A stretch of 64,000 nucleotides of DNA. Origin: Colius striatus (Eukaryota; Chordata; Aves; Coliiformes; Coliidae). A program made the position numbers and the translations under genes. Below, piece by piece: positions 1 through 13,634 of the stretch. How positions within the stretch are numbered: position 1 is the stretch's first letter; every line of letters starts with the position of its first letter. Where the stretch lies: NCBI RefSeq assembly GCF_028858725.1, contig NC_084759.1:134336171-134400170 (forward strand). Direction: 5' to 3'. Under the pieces are notes generated by a model. It worked only from the letters and a program-made list of their open reading frames with translations, did not search any database and had not been told where the DNA came from.

Positions 1-509
1 ATGCAGTGAGCTTAGCGTAACTGGCTTGTCTCAGAACTTCATCAAGACACATACAGATTCAGCCAACTTGCAGGAGGATTCACTTTTCATTCTTCATAGT
101 CTCAAAGCTATGCAACATGTTGAGTCTGTGCTGTAACATACTGTTTTTCACAGAACAAGAAACAGTTTAATTTGGATTAATTGCATGTATAGCTTCTATC
201 AGACCCTGCAGAACCTCTGGCTGCCCCCACACTTCTGTATAAACATCATCTATCAACTAGATCCAGGCAAAAGGCTCTAGATACAGGCAGAGGCAAAATC
301 TCTGTCTCAAAGCTTTGCAGCCCAAGCAAGATGAGAAGGATTAAAGAAAGGTCATTGTCTAAATTATAGTGCTCTGAATTTCCTTGTTTGCCTGTGGAAG
401 ACTGCAGACTGTGCTGCTAGAGAGCAGGGATCTGCGCTTAGAGGACAGACCCTGCAGTGGGTGGCAGAGTACATCCTCCAACAGAGTCCAAGGAGTACCT
501 GAGCGTCTT

Positions 510-1740
510 TGGTGGATCAACTCAGGATATGTACCAGGTGCCCACCAAAGCTATTCTCTCTCCCTCCTGAACTGGACAAGGGAGTGAGATAGCTAACAAA
601 AGCCTCTTGATAAGGACAGCGCAATCACTCAGCAGCTACCCTCACTGGCAAAACAGATTCAACTTAGGGAGAAATGGTTGATTCATTAACAGTCAAAACT
701 GAGTAGGGAAAATGATAAATGAAAAATCTTATCTTATAACACCCCCCCCCCCAATCCCTCCCTCCTCCCCCACAGCATTACAGGGCAACAGGGAATGGGG
801 TTTACAGCCAGTTCCTCACAGATGGTCCCTGACACTCCTTCCTCTCAGCAGGAGATCTCCTCCTCCCACTTCCTCTGCTACAGGGTGCGGTCCAGCACAA
901 ACTTCTCCAGTGTGAGTCCTTCCCACAGGCTACAGTTCTTCAACAAAATGTTCCAAAGTGGGTCCATTCCACAGGGTACAGCCCTTCAGGAACAAACTGC
1001 TCTGGTGTGGGTCCCTCATGGAGTCACAAGTCCTTTCAGCAAAAACGTGGGCTCCTCTCTCTCCATGGATTCCCAAGTCGTGCCAGGAACCTGCTCCAGC
1101 ATGGGCTTCTCACAGGGTCACAGTCTCCTTTAGGCATCCACCCACTGCAGTGTGGGATCTTACACAGGCTGCAGGTGGATCTCTGCTCCCCCATGACCTC
1201 CATGGCTGCAGGAAGGCAACCTGCCTCACCACGGGCTGCATGACAAGCTGCAGGAGAATCTCCAGCTCCAGTTTCTAAAGCACCTCCTCCCCCTCATTCT
1301 GCACTGACCTTGGCATCTGCAGAATGTTGTTCTCACATTCTCACTCCATTCTGCTGCTGCAGTTTAGCACCTGCACAGCAACTTCTTCCCTTTCTCCACT
1401 ATGTTGATCACAGAGGTGTTACTTCCATCACTAATTGGCTCAGCCTTGGTCAGCAGTGGGTCCATCTCAGAGCCAACTGGCACTGGCCCTATCACATACA
1501 GGGGAAGCTTCTTGCAGCTCTTTGTTTACAAAGAAGCCACCTCTGTGGCCTCCAATTACCAAAACCTGTCCACATAAAACCACTACAGGGTCACACAAGC
1601 TTGGGTTGCCAATGCCACCCTTCCTCTTCACCACTCTCAGGAGAGGACAACAAGACCAGGGATGCTGGCTCCAGCCTGGCAGTGGCACAGCCACGCAGGC
1701 TTGCAAGACAAATTGTTACCACATAGGGATGGCCCGCTAG
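510..1740 (-). mobile_element. Avian ERV LTR, degraded, minus orientation
   Basis: Read on the minus strand this resembles a widespread avian LTR family. It has a 5' part with ggcttctt...gaagcttcccctgtatgtga and gagccaattagtgatgg, then a promoter-like part, then a GC-rich transcribed part made of degenerate ~46-bp units. The end has gaatagctttggtgggcacc tggtac. The family assignment is from memory of bird repeats. The right boundary is uncertain and no target-site duplication was found. Confidence 0.6.
880..1200. repeat. Degenerate ~46-bp tandem units inside the LTR
   Basis: A motif of the form CTGCTCCAGTGTGGGTCC...CACAGGGTCACAGTCCTTC recurs about seven times, with anchors near 880, 924, 970, 1018, 1063, 1110 and 1162, a spacing of 44-52 bp. 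Copies are strongly diverged from one another. Confidence 0.7.
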
Positions 1741-2456
1741 TTGAGTGCATCTCAACCAAGATTTCACAGTCTGGAAGAGTCTTTTTGTTATTTTTTATGT
1801 CATGTGATAGTATTTGGGACTGTTCTGTTGTATCTTTGACCCTGCAATTTCTAACTCCTCAAGCCGGCAGGGTCATCTGCTCTGCAGCAGCTGGCTCCAG
1901 AGGAGCTCTCACCACCCAACAAGTCCATCTCTAATTCCCCCAGCCCAGCCCCCTCTACACGCCCTGGGAGGCCTGTTTCTTTGGTCCTCACTTCCACGTC
2001 CAAAGACTTCAGCAACAGAGACATCACCACCCCAACCATGTAGTGGAGGCAGTACTCAAGATGTCCTCCTCCCTTCACCAACCACCTCCCTAACAGCTTG
2101 CCCAGACAAAATGGCAACAGTAAAGGCATTTGGGTCATCACTGACACCCCAGTTGCTTTCCAGAAACACACAGTAAGTCAGCCAATGCAAAGTTGAGGTC
2201 TCACTAGAAGTAAACGCAGGACTTTCACTGCCTCTAGCAGGCATTCCATGCAGCTGCAGTTATTTCTCACTGCTTATGGCAAGTAACAGCCACAAACAGG
2301 GTAATGTCTTAGGGCAAAAAGAGACACCAAACTCAAGGAGGCTCAGTGACCGTGGGGTCTCATTTCTTCCTTTTAACACAGGATGACAGAGACAAGCCCA
2401 TTTTGCTCCTAAATGTACACTCTGCAGGAGCTACATTAAAGCTGGATCTAGGGAAG

Positions 2457-3456
2457 TGTTCTGGTTTAGCAAGGAGCAGCTTTTGGCTTAGTAACAGGGG
2501 GAGCGGGTTGCAGTGAAGACCCGGTAAAGAGTTTGCGGACCCTCCCCCGGCTCCTGGGTTCACACCCACCTCCGGCCCGGCTGGGCCAATCTGGCGCCTC
2601 TGCGATCACTATTTAGGGGACGGGAATTTGAAATGCAAGGCGGGAGGTGTAAGAGGGATACAAGATGGAGGCGACCACGCGGACCCTTCAGCCAGAGGAG
2701 GAAGGAAGGAGGAGCAGTAGACCGGAGACCCTTCTGCAGGCCGTGGCGAGAATGCAAGCTGTGCCCCTGAAACCTGTGGAGATCCGTGGCAGGACTGAGA
2801 GCCACCAGCAGCTCCATGTGAGTGAGCCCGGACAGGCGAGGGACCGTGTGGGGAGACGGCCATGGCCCAGGCCGTGTTGGAGAGCCTGCACGTCGCAGAG
2901 CAGCCCCACACGAGAGGCAGAGAGGAGCTGCAGCCTCTGGAATGGGTGCACGTCGGAGCAGCCCGTGCAGGGCTGCCATGCGTGTGAGTTACCCCACGGA
3001 CTCGCAGGGAGGACTGGTGTGGAGTTCACCCGTCCTGAGGAGGGACAGATGGCAGAAGCTATTGGGAGCAGACTGACTGAGACCTCCCCTGCCTGCCCCC
3101 CCGAACCGTTCAGGGGGGGGCAAGGTAAAAACCCCGGGATCAGGGCTCTGAGCCCGGGAAGAGGGGAGGTGTGGCGGGAAGGTGTTCTTAAAAAGGCTGG
3201 TTGGACTCTTCATTGACGTATTCCTCTGTGTTGTTTCGTTTTGGTTATGTTTTGGGGTTTTGTGGGTATGTTTTAGTTGATGTTGCATTAAATTATTTTC
3301 TGGTTTTTTTTTCTTCCCCAAACCGAGTAGCCTGGTCTGTTTTGTCCTGGACCTTAAGCGGCAATTAAGCCCTCCCTGCCCTTGAGCAATTCTCAGCCTC
3401 TTCGGTACTTGAGGCTAATCGTGGTCTTTGTTCCCTGATGGGCCTAAACCATGACA
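2457..3456 (+). mobile_element. 1000-bp solo LTR with 5-bp target-site duplication
   Basis: The element begins TGTTCTGGTTTAGCAAGGAG and ends CCTAAACCATGACA, a TG...CA LTR. It is flanked by GGAAG at 2452-2456 and GGAAG at 3457-3461. The 5' two thirds are GC- and CpG-rich. A 3' T-rich section carries ATTAAA (3288-3293), a poly(A) signal in plus orientation. No internal retroviral sequence adjoins it, so it is a recombinational solo LTR. Its 183-codon open frame at 2665-3216 is not similar to any protein I recognise. Confidence 0.88.
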
Positions 3457-6400
3457 GGAAGGGAAATGTTCCTCACCATGTGCAATGGTAAAGCCAGGCC
3501 CTAATTACCACAGCCACAGAAAAAATGATACAGCACACTTAGGAGGAGGAGGAGGAATTAACTGCAATATCACAGCCAAATTCCAATTTAACATCAGCAG
3601 TACAGCTGGATACACTGTCCTAAACAACTGCGTAGCCCATCCTAAATTCTTGCCATATGTGCTGTAGCTTCCCTTTATCCCTCCCCTTCAAGAGAGGCAT
3701 TGCAATACATCAGCATATCAAGGCAAGTCCCTACAGAAACATCACTTTGTTTCAGCTATTTCTGCATTTCCAGATGGCAGACAGTAAACTAGACAGTAGT
3801 TTACTTGCCTAAACATGGCAGAACTAACTCTGCAGCCTGTTATTTTTATGCCATGCCCCAAAGTGAATGGAGCAGTCTAAGGCACAGGCTCATGCCAAAC
3901 ACAGTCTCATGTATGTTTTGACAACTGTGTTTTCATACCAGCACTGGGTTTCACTAGGAGCAAAGTGACTTCTCAGGACAGTGTGTCAAATGCTTTCTCT
4001 TCATGAAAACAGGGTGAGACATTCATTGCAAGAAACTCAAACACACAGCAACCACAATTTTTGTTCATCTTCATAATGTTTTCATTGATGAATTAATTAA
4101 TTACCATTTACATCAAAGGTAAGATTTCCAGATGAAGGTTATTTTCTTTCACCTCAATGACAGCAGCTCTGGCAAGGCAGATAATGTACAAACTAAACAG
4201 CAAGTGCTTGCATGCTGAGAACTGTTCAAACAGGAATAATTCAAACTTTTTGTAGTCTCATCCCAGCTAATTTGCCACAAGCTGTCTCTTTTCAGATGCT
4301 ACATGAAAGACGAGAAAAAGAACAAGCTGGATTAAGCTGGTACATTTACAATCAGTTCATCTACCCAGAGTTCAGGTCAGTTTCCTATGTAAAACAAATT
4401 AATTTTTTTTTCCAGCTTCGGGGGCTGAAGGAACAAAGATTTACTGCAGTAACCAAACATTTCTCACTGGACAAGTGTGCAGCAATTACTTAACTAATGC
4501 AAACAATTTTCAGTTCACACGCAAGGAATGTAAGGGATAATAAGGGGTACTTTTTGGGTAGCTACAGAGACGTTACAGCCTTTTGCATTCTGCTGTCGTA
4601 ACTAGACAGCTGTTGATTTCTCTGTAAAATTCCTTGGAAAAGTGGGGAAGGAAGGGGAGTTTTAAGTACCACAAGGTCTGAGCGCAAGAAGTTGAAGAAA
4701 ACTGAAATAGATTACATGTGGAGAAAGCAGCATGGAGGTTCCTTGCAGGAGGTAGCCTAGAACCCCTGCAAGTAAGGAGGTAAAACACATACCACTATAT
4801 ATCATACAGGGAACAGTGGGACAGCCTCTCAACCACGTCCAAAAGGAAAAACATTCCTAGCTACTACTGCCATCACAAGGCATGGTCCAAGGGCATGCTG
4901 CAGTTCTGCTCCAACACAAAACTCTCTGAAGACATGGAGGGACTCCATCCTTGCAATCAGCATGCTGGGTTGCAAAACGTTCCCCATTTCTTCTAAGCAG
5001 TTTACACAGAAGCATCATTCCTGGTAGGTCTTGCAGGTAATCAGTGCCTCCTCCCCACCCTCCTCAGGCATTACAGTCTGGCAGTAGACAACTGAACAAT
5101 CCTGCATTTCATCCTCCTCCTAAAAAAACAGCTCAAGAGCTTACTGTAAGCTGAGCAAATGCTGGTCTTCAGCAGCCAATTCTACCACGATGCCTGAAAT
5201 GATCCTGAGAGAATATGCTTTTCACTAGATTGACATCTTTATGATAAAACACTTCTGCGTATGCAGATTTAAGACTACACATCACAACAAGCATGTCTGA
5301 TTACCAACCTGGAAACCACTGTGTCACACAGATAAGAACATACAAATGATTACAGATTTAGGTCCCATTTGGAAACTTTCTTGATAATGAGAACAACAGA
5401 TCAGGCTCTTAGCAGCTTTTTCCTTTTGGATAAAACAGAAAGGAAACCCTGTTTGACCAAAACATTTTTCTTCAATTCACCTTAGACCCAGCCACAACAA
5501 CGGAGGCAGAACCTGCAGAATTATCTCCTCCTGCAGGACGTTCACAAGCATCACTCTGAAAATAAATCTCAATTTTCTCATCTCCACGTTGCATTTAAAG
5601 CCTCACAGTTGTTCACCAAAAGGAGGGAGAGCAAGTGAGATCCTACTCCTGCAGAGGCATTTGCACCTACAACAGAGCTGTTCCTGCTCCATTCATGTAA
5701 TGCCCATCTGTCTATGCAACCACATCATCAATACTGCTTCATTAAGTCATGTGAAGGCTTGAAAGAGTGGCATGATTAATTATCCTTGCAGCTCACCAAG
5801 AAGCTGCCTGAGTAGTGCCATTACTGCCCTCGAGCTGCACGTGTGCCACCAGCTGCTGTGGGTAGAAGCGCTGGGTCTTGACAGCTCATGGACACTTTCA
5901 CCGCTCTCAGTCACAGACAGGTCAGCCCACATTCACAATGCCCTGGTCACACCTTTGCCACATATCTTTGCAGCTGGCACTACTAGCCTGTGGCCAGCAA
6001 GGCCACTCAGCTCTGGTGCTCACCACCACAGGGGCATGCTAGTCAGAGGAGTAATGCCATGGGGCAGCCCCAGGACTCACTCCACCCCACAGCCAGCTGC
6101 TCATAGATGTTTCTGCCACTCTGATAGGGCTAACAGCATCCCAGTTTCACAGTAGTACCACAAATCCGGTCACAAACTCCCCCAGATCCCAGAGGCATGC
6201 CATGTGATTGCAGCATCCCCATGCACTGGGGCACAGCCCAGCCTCGGTCATGGCTGCTGGATGGGTACATGCCCCTCTCAGAGCAGGGGGAACATCTGCA
6301 CCCCTAGTCCAGCAGCAGGCTTTCCACTCACTCCAAGAGCAGGGCCAAGCTGCATACACCTCCCTGGGGTCTCCCACCAAAATGCAAGGACAATGAGAAG

Positions 6401-9400
6401 AGACTGTGCACTCCCCCACCACACCCAAATGCCTGGTAGAGCTGCATATCCCAAGGATAACCCAAAAACCACATTTCTGTACAGCAACATCAGCAGTTGC
6501 AGTTGTCCTGCCCAGCACCTACACAGGGAGGCCCAATATCAGCTCCAGGATGAGGGAGAAAACCTCCAAAAGAATACTTTTGTTATTTAAGATTAAGAAG
6601 TATTTAACAGACCCATTAATTACATGTTTTACATCCAAGGGAATGCATAGACCAAGCTAAGCCAGTATTATGCTCTTGTTGCAGAGGAAAAGAAAACTGA
6701 AAGGAAAACTCAACCAAACAAAACACACAAAATACAGAAAAAAGAAATCCCAGCTTTTGACAAGGAATTCTCCTTTATTAAAATAAGAAAAACAAATTCT
6801 TAGAGCGAAATTAAGCTCAGTCAAGAAATATAAATATGCATTTCTGAACTTTGCCCTGGTGTTTCCTTTATAAATAACAAATTAAAAGCACTGTCAAAAG
6901 TTAAACAAGCTGTAGTTATGTGAAGAAAAAAAATGGTGATGGCTCTAGGGTCCAAGTCACAAGCCTCTTCAGCTCTGCTCTGAACCAAAACCAGCTTCCC
7001 AGAGCTTTAAATTAGAGAAAAGAAACAGTCTCCTTCTGTTGATCCCGTTTTGGAAGCAGAACGGAGGATACTACAACAAAGTCAGCATCTGAACCTACCA
7101 GGAGCCATCTAGGTATCATATGCCTTTCCTTGAGATTAGTTGCTCAACATACCCACCTCTTCTTGAAAACCACCTTCTCTCCACTGTATGTACAACTATG
7201 GATAGGAAGTGGGAACACTCAGTGTACCTTGGCTGGTTCAATATGTCCTTATATCCCTCCCTCTATGTAAGTCATCAACCCACTGAAATTGTCTATAATA
7301 CACACTCTGCTCCATAAGAAGAGCCATTTGATCTTGGATCTTGAGAGATGCCATCAAGGAAGGCTACTTCAGCTTCCAACTGCAACGAGAAGGTCTCCCC
7401 TTCACAGCACAGTGGTCCCCAAGAGGTGGGTTACACAAAGCACTTGTCAGTTATGGTCTGGAGCACCTTGCATTTTCAGTATATCAGCATTCCATGGAGG
7501 ATCAAATTTTTGTTCGGTTCTTAAAAAGGACCTCGATGTATCATCCCTCCCCTCCCACAAAAGTCAACCAGAGGCGCTTCCAGTACAGGAGAGAGCAAAA
7601 AGGCCCCACCTGAGCAGCACAACCATCAGACCACCGCCTCCCACAGTAAAGCATGTTTCCCAGCTCAGACATTTGGATAGGGAAACTGATGTAGGTCCCA
7701 GCATCAGGAACACTCCCTGCTCCCACACAGCCCCAGCCTTTGCCTCCCCGTGCATCCTGCAGACAGGAGCTCTCAGAGGCAGCATATTCCCCACCGGACT
7801 CACTTCCAGCGCTCCTCTGGGATGCACAAAGGTGATCCCACGCTACATTTTAGCATAGGTTTATAAACCTAAATCAGGGTGGCAGAGGCTTCAAACCCAC
7901 AGGAAAAGCTTCCAAAAGAAGGCAAAACAACACAATCACGTGGCTGGCATCTACATATACTCATCTATGCTCAAGTTGAAGAGATCCCAATAAGCTATCT
8001 ACTCCCTCTCCTTAATTTCATCTTGTCCCTAGAGGACCTCTTACTTATGAGTACATTACCTGATCCAAGCCTAAGGGAAAACAGATCCTGGCCATCTCTA
8101 TATGGTAAGAGTGATTTTTACAACCCCATACCGGCTGTGTCCTTGCTAAGGTGTACAGAACCCAAGGCCACAAGTTCTACAACTGTGTGGGATAATAGCT
8201 GTTTCCAGAACCACAGGAACAGCTCAGCTGGTTCTGCAACTTTGCTTTTCTGCAAAGATACCTTTCCTCATCCCCTCTTCAAGGCAGATGTTAATTATCA
8301 GCATTATACTCCACAGAACCTTAATTCAATCCTAAGACACCTTCACCTACCAATCTCACTATGTTCAAGAACACGGACACCAGCCTCCCATCCCTTACGC
8401 TCCCCATGATGTAGGCTAGTCTAAACGACTATTCTCCTTCAACAGTGCTTACACCTTCTCCATGATTTGCAAAGGCTGTATTTCTGTCTAAACTTCATAC
8501 ATGGCTATAGCAAGTACATGTACATTAGAGAGAAAATATCAAGTCAAGACTTAGGTGCAACATCTACCTAGACTTTCTGGATTATTTGGATCCTTTGAAC
8601 TGACTTCATGTTCCGTAGGTAATCAGAAACTAGATTTTGCTCAGACCAAGATCCATGCCATGGAAAGACGTTCAGCAGTGCTGCACAGCCTAAGCATGCT
8701 CAGCAAACCCGGCACATCCCCAGAATGTCTGCTGCACTGCAAGAACATCTGATGAGGATCTAAGCAGGCAGCAATCGCACTCCTCCTGCCCTCAACTTGC
8801 AGCATCCTTGAGACAGTGTGTAGCTGGCAGTAACCCACAGGTCATGAAAGCTGAACATGAACAACAAATAGCCTGCAAGCCATGGCTTGGTTACCCCTTT
8901 AAGCACAAGTGTGATCACAAACCTTAACCACACCTTACTGTCACAGACAGAGAAACCAGGTATAACTTTTTTGCCCAGTTCTGCACTGGCCCAGGCATGA
9001 AGCTGGGAGAGAATGTGGCCGCCATGCCCAGGCCTGCTGAGTGCAGGGGCATGGGGATAGCTGTGTGTACAGCTGCCACAGCATCAACCAGAGCCACTGC
9101 TCTGCCATAGATCCAAAACACAGCCTGTGACAGGCCTGCTAAGCACATGTGTGATCTCGTTTCTGCCATTCAGAAAAAAGCAAGACGGGGGAAGATTTGA
9201 AAATGAGGAGGTTGTGGGGGTTGTTTGTCTGGCAGTTTGTTTGGTTTTACAATATTAAAGCTATTTTTCTATTACCAACTAAAAACTGCATATGTTGTAT
9301 CTCCCCATAAAACCACTGCAGTGTCCATGAAATATCTGAGGTCATAGCCTGCTTTCATAAACAAAATATACCCTTTTCCCTAGATTTTTGTTTCAGAATT

Positions 9401-10168
9401 AATCAGTCTGAGAACAGGCATGCAAGACCAAATCACTGTCATTTCCTCTTATTTTGACACACTCGTTACTGAGCAGGAAAAAAAAAGTTGCTCTCCCAAA
9501 CCTATCACATTGGAGCCACAAGACCTCTTTGATTTAAAATGTACTGATTCAAACTAGAGGTTATCAGATTTTTCCCATCTGAGACATAATTAGACAAATG
9601 CCTTTGACAGCACAAAGATTCTCCAGTTTAGAGTTCAGATGCTGCAACAGTCGCCTCAAGTCTCAGCCTTAACTTTTCCACTAACGTTTAAGAAAAAAGT
9701 CTATAAAGAAATATGCAAATACAAATTAACTTTTGGATCAGTTTACTTGATCTTGGAGCCTTCTGTTCACAGGTGACATTCCATGGGATTTTGCTCATGT
9801 TAGAGTTACATGCCAGAGTTACAACACTGTGCCTAGTGAAAGTGTGATTACCATCAAGATGTATGCAAATGTCTGCTTAAAGTCACACTAGTTTTTATCT
9901 TAACCTCAAACAACATGAGCCACAGACTGCTTAAATGGCCTCTGGTCCTGGTTCTTTAACATAACCTACACTGTTTAACAATGCACAGTAGCAGAGGGGA
10001 AAGTGAACATCCTTACCTTAACAGAATCTGGGAGACAGGTTTCCAGTCCAGTGTTGGTCAGGATATCTAATCTCCCTGCCTGAATATTTTCATGCGATAA
10101 TAGGAGAACAGACTTTTGCATCTACCAGTGGTTTTAGTAAGATTCAGACTTGTACCATGCTTTTGAAA

Positions 10169-10685
10169 TGTCCAGATTTTGGCTGAGATATAGTTAATTT
10201 CCTTCTTAGTAGCCGGTACAGGGCTGTGTTTTGGATTTGTGCTGAGAACAGAGTTGATAACATGGGGATGTTTTGGTTATTGCCCAGCAGTTATTGCACA
10301 GTGTCAAGGCCTTTCCTGCTTCTCCTACTGCCCTGCCAGTGAGTGGGCCAGGGGTGCACAAGAAGCTGGGAGGGAGCATGGCCAGGACAGCTGACCCCAA
10401 CTAGTCACAGGGCTATTCCATACCATAGAATGTCATGGCCAGTACATGAACTGAGGGCAGCTGGTGGGGAGGGCCAGATGGCAGCTCAGGCATCAGTCAG
10501 TGGGTGGTGAGAAACTGCACATCACTTGGGACTTTTTTTTTGTTTGGTTTTTTTCATTTCCCGTTTTGTTATATTCCCCTTTGTTACAACTGTTATTATT
10601 GTGTATTATTGTTGTTGTTATATTCTATTTCATTTTAGTTATTCAACTGTTCTTAGCCTATGAATTTGACTTCCCCCTCCCATAT
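10169..10685 (+). mobile_element. 3'-truncated avian ERV LTR
   Basis: It starts TGTCCAGATTTTGGCTGAGA, with tagttaatttccttcttagt, gctgtgttttggattt, and a T-rich R-like part with cattttagttattcaactgt. It matches the common avian TGTCCTGGTTT..GGCTGGGATAGAGTTAATTTT LTR type, plus orientation. The normal CA end is not found, so the 3' part is missing. No internal domain adjoins it. Confidence 0.75.
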
Positions 10686-13559
10686 ATAGAATGGGGAAAT
10701 CTAGATATATATTCAAATATATCTAAGTATATTTCCACTGAGGAAAGAAATCAGCTCTTTAGAAAATTGGTTTATCTTGGCCCTTTGACAGAAACAGAAG
10801 TGCAGTCATTGGAAAAAGGATAAAACTTTAACCCACTACACTTGTACAGCAGAGATCACAGGGAAACACAGTGCCCTGGAAGCTAAAGGATATCAGGAAA
10901 TCATATATGCCCATAGCAAGAGCAATACACATCATGGGCAAGCAACTATTAATCCAGTGTGACGACTGAATTAACGGAAAATTCCAACCTTTATATAGAA
11001 ATAAAGTACTATTTTGGCAGTAAACATTATTAGAGAAATAGCAATTGGTCATCATCCTCAGCCTCAGCTGAGCCAACACAAAAGTCAATTTGTGAGAGAA
11101 GTGGAAAAAAAAAAAACAAGGGAAAAATGTATGCATCATCCCCTATGTCTTGAGGTGTGTTCACGGCTGAGCATCTTCATTAGGGCACTCAGAACAAGAA
11201 GAAAACCAAAGATCCCACCAGTAACCCACTGAGAAAGATGTTACAACTTACCATGAACATCTGCTGAAGTTGCCTCAAGTTGGAAAAATGCAACAACTGC
11301 AGATAGCATGAGAACCATGAGAATCCCATGGCATGAGAATCACTATCCTCCAAAAAAGGGAGTAAGCTCTAATTCTGCATTGGAGGCTGACTTTTCCAAA
11401 CGTAGGGCAAGACATATAATCTCTCAGGAACAACACAGAGCCTCTTCTATGTTACATAAAGATTAATGTTTGTAACCATCTTCAGAGAGCCATCTGAATA
11501 GGAAGCTTTGTTGATTTCTGAACCTATGCCACCCTTTCTCCATTCACAGGCCACTCATTTAGTAGAAAACTTTTCCCCACTGACAATCAGTATTCTACAA
11601 GCAAGGCTGATGCCCTAGTCTAGTCAAACTAAAAAAGTCAGCAGAAATATAGAGACTGCCAAAGGAAGAGGCCTAGACACATTACATCTGCTAAGGGGAC
11701 ACTGCAACGCAACCAGTTAAGTCTGTGGGCACACAAACAAATTTATAGTACAGCAAGACAGAGTGGGAATTGATATCAGATGCTAAATAAGTGCTAAGTA
11801 AACATGGCAAGGCAGCTTACCTCTCCTGGGCTGGATCCAAGAGCAAAGTCACTAATGGGATGATTAACAGTACCTCACAACTAAAAATGGCGGGAAGGGG
11901 GCCATTAGTCAGCCTAAGTACAGGAGGGTATTAAGTGGTTTTATTTATTAAGGTATTAAGTGTTGTTACCTACTCCTAAAACACAGCTGCAGGCACAAGC
12001 TTCACACAAGAGCAAACACAATAAAAAACACTTGAATCTTCCAATTTATACACTTGAAGATGTGACTTGGCCTAGATGGTCACATCGTAATTGTACAGCT
12101 TTAAAAAAAGCAATATAACTTGAGTTTTGCTTTGAAGCCTGAATATAACAAAGATAAATACAAGAAGAAGCTGTCTGGGGTATACAAACCTAACTTGCAC
12201 ATCACTATTTACACACCAAGGCACTAGCACCTTCTTAAGGAGGGGCATGTAAATTCAGTAGAGATGAGGGCTTTACTAATCACTTCTAACACCACAGCAA
12301 TGTTCAGGATGCTCCATTACCTCTCTAAACTCTGCCTAATATTTGGGGTCTTACCTTCCTCTGTTGAAAAATACTGCAAACCAGTGGACTCCTCAGTCAC
12401 AGGCATTTTGAGGTTTTTGTGCTCTTCTTGCCCCACCCCAGGCACCAGGGATACATTTTTGGACCACCTACACAGGATTTGTGATCTGGCCACCTCTCTG
12501 GGCTCTCCTCTGCTTAACAGAAAACATGTAAAGCAAAGCACAACAAAGGAAATTAGTCAGTTATTCAAACGAGTTTACAGCAGTATCTCATCCTGAGTAA
12601 GCCAAAGGTACATTCTGATGTAATCACACCACTGTCAAGAACATGACTAAACCTTCTTTGGTTTAAAACCTCTTCAGGGGAAGGATTTTCACTGGACTGA
12701 AATTGCTCCTTGAAGCAGTAAAAGACACAAACATCAGAGAAACTGCATTTGGAGGGATTTATGACACAAGATACAACCTGAAGGATGTACCTCATAACAC
12801 AGAGCATTGCCTGTCCTTGGGCCACCCAGACCTGACCAGCAAGGACCAGACAGCCTCCTCATCACCAGCAAGCTATGGGACCAGACAGCCTGGCAGCACC
12901 ACCCGGGGAACCTCAGTCTCCTGGGAATGGCTGTAATTTCAGGAATGTCACCAATTATCCTCTTGCTGACACTAGTCACAAGTCTCTCCATACACCTCCA
13001 CAGACTTTTTCCTCAGGATCCCATTCCTTCCTGCAATATGTTTTACGCTGCACATGCAGAACACCACAAAACAGAAAAGTGACTTGCATCTACGTAGAGG
13101 GGAAAAAAAAAAAAAGATGACATTCACTACAGCTTTCTGCCCGGTATGACATCCCTGATTTCAGGGCACTCCACCCTGCATTTCAGGGATAAGCAGAAAC
13201 ATTACTCACCAATTTTTTTTTCAGAGCATGGATCTGCTGCAAACACATGTGCAAAGACACATCAACCTGAATATTCTTCAACACAACTCTTAAACCCGGA
13301 AGCAATCCAGTAAACGGATGAAAAATCAGAGCAAAATCCACCAAAACCAAGGAATCTGGAATCTGCTTGAATCTGAAGACATGCATTTGGATTCAGGCTC
13401 TTACCCTTATCTCATTTAACAGGGTTACAGTGGCTGTTGAACACCTAACAATACTTTGTTCAAAGCGGTGTGCCTCAGAGCAGGAGCAACACTGCTGAAG
13501 AAAGAATCTGCTCCTAAGTGCCAGGCTCGACAGCCAGGCAAACAAGTGGAGCTCCCATT

Positions 13560-13634
13560 GCTTTCAGGGAGTAGAGAAACATCAACTAGGTGATCTCTAG
13601 AGGTCCCTTCCAACCCCTAACATACTGTGATACT
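13560..13634 (+). repeat. CR1 LINE 3' scrap
   Basis: It ends aggtgatctctagaggtccc ttccaacccctaacatactgtgat, the CR1 tail in plus orientation. Sequence back to about 13440 may belong to it but is too diverged to be sure. Confidence 0.8.

Noticed and set aside
2665..3216. 183-codon open frame
   Set aside because: It lies wholly inside a solo LTR with clean ends and shows no recognisable domain.
4278..4380. Plus-strand MLHERREKEQAG-type segment after a good acceptor
   Set aside because: Too short, with no matching neighbour exon and no clear donor in a compatible phase.
7289..8409. Two plus-strand frames of 189 and 176 codons
   Set aside because: No homology, low-complexity Ser/Pro/His composition, no consistent splice or promoter context, and overlapping frames open on the other strand.
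10464..10823. 119-codon frame with a hydrophobic stretch that looks like a membrane protein
   Set aside because: The hydrophobic part is the T-rich R region of an avian LTR, not a gene.
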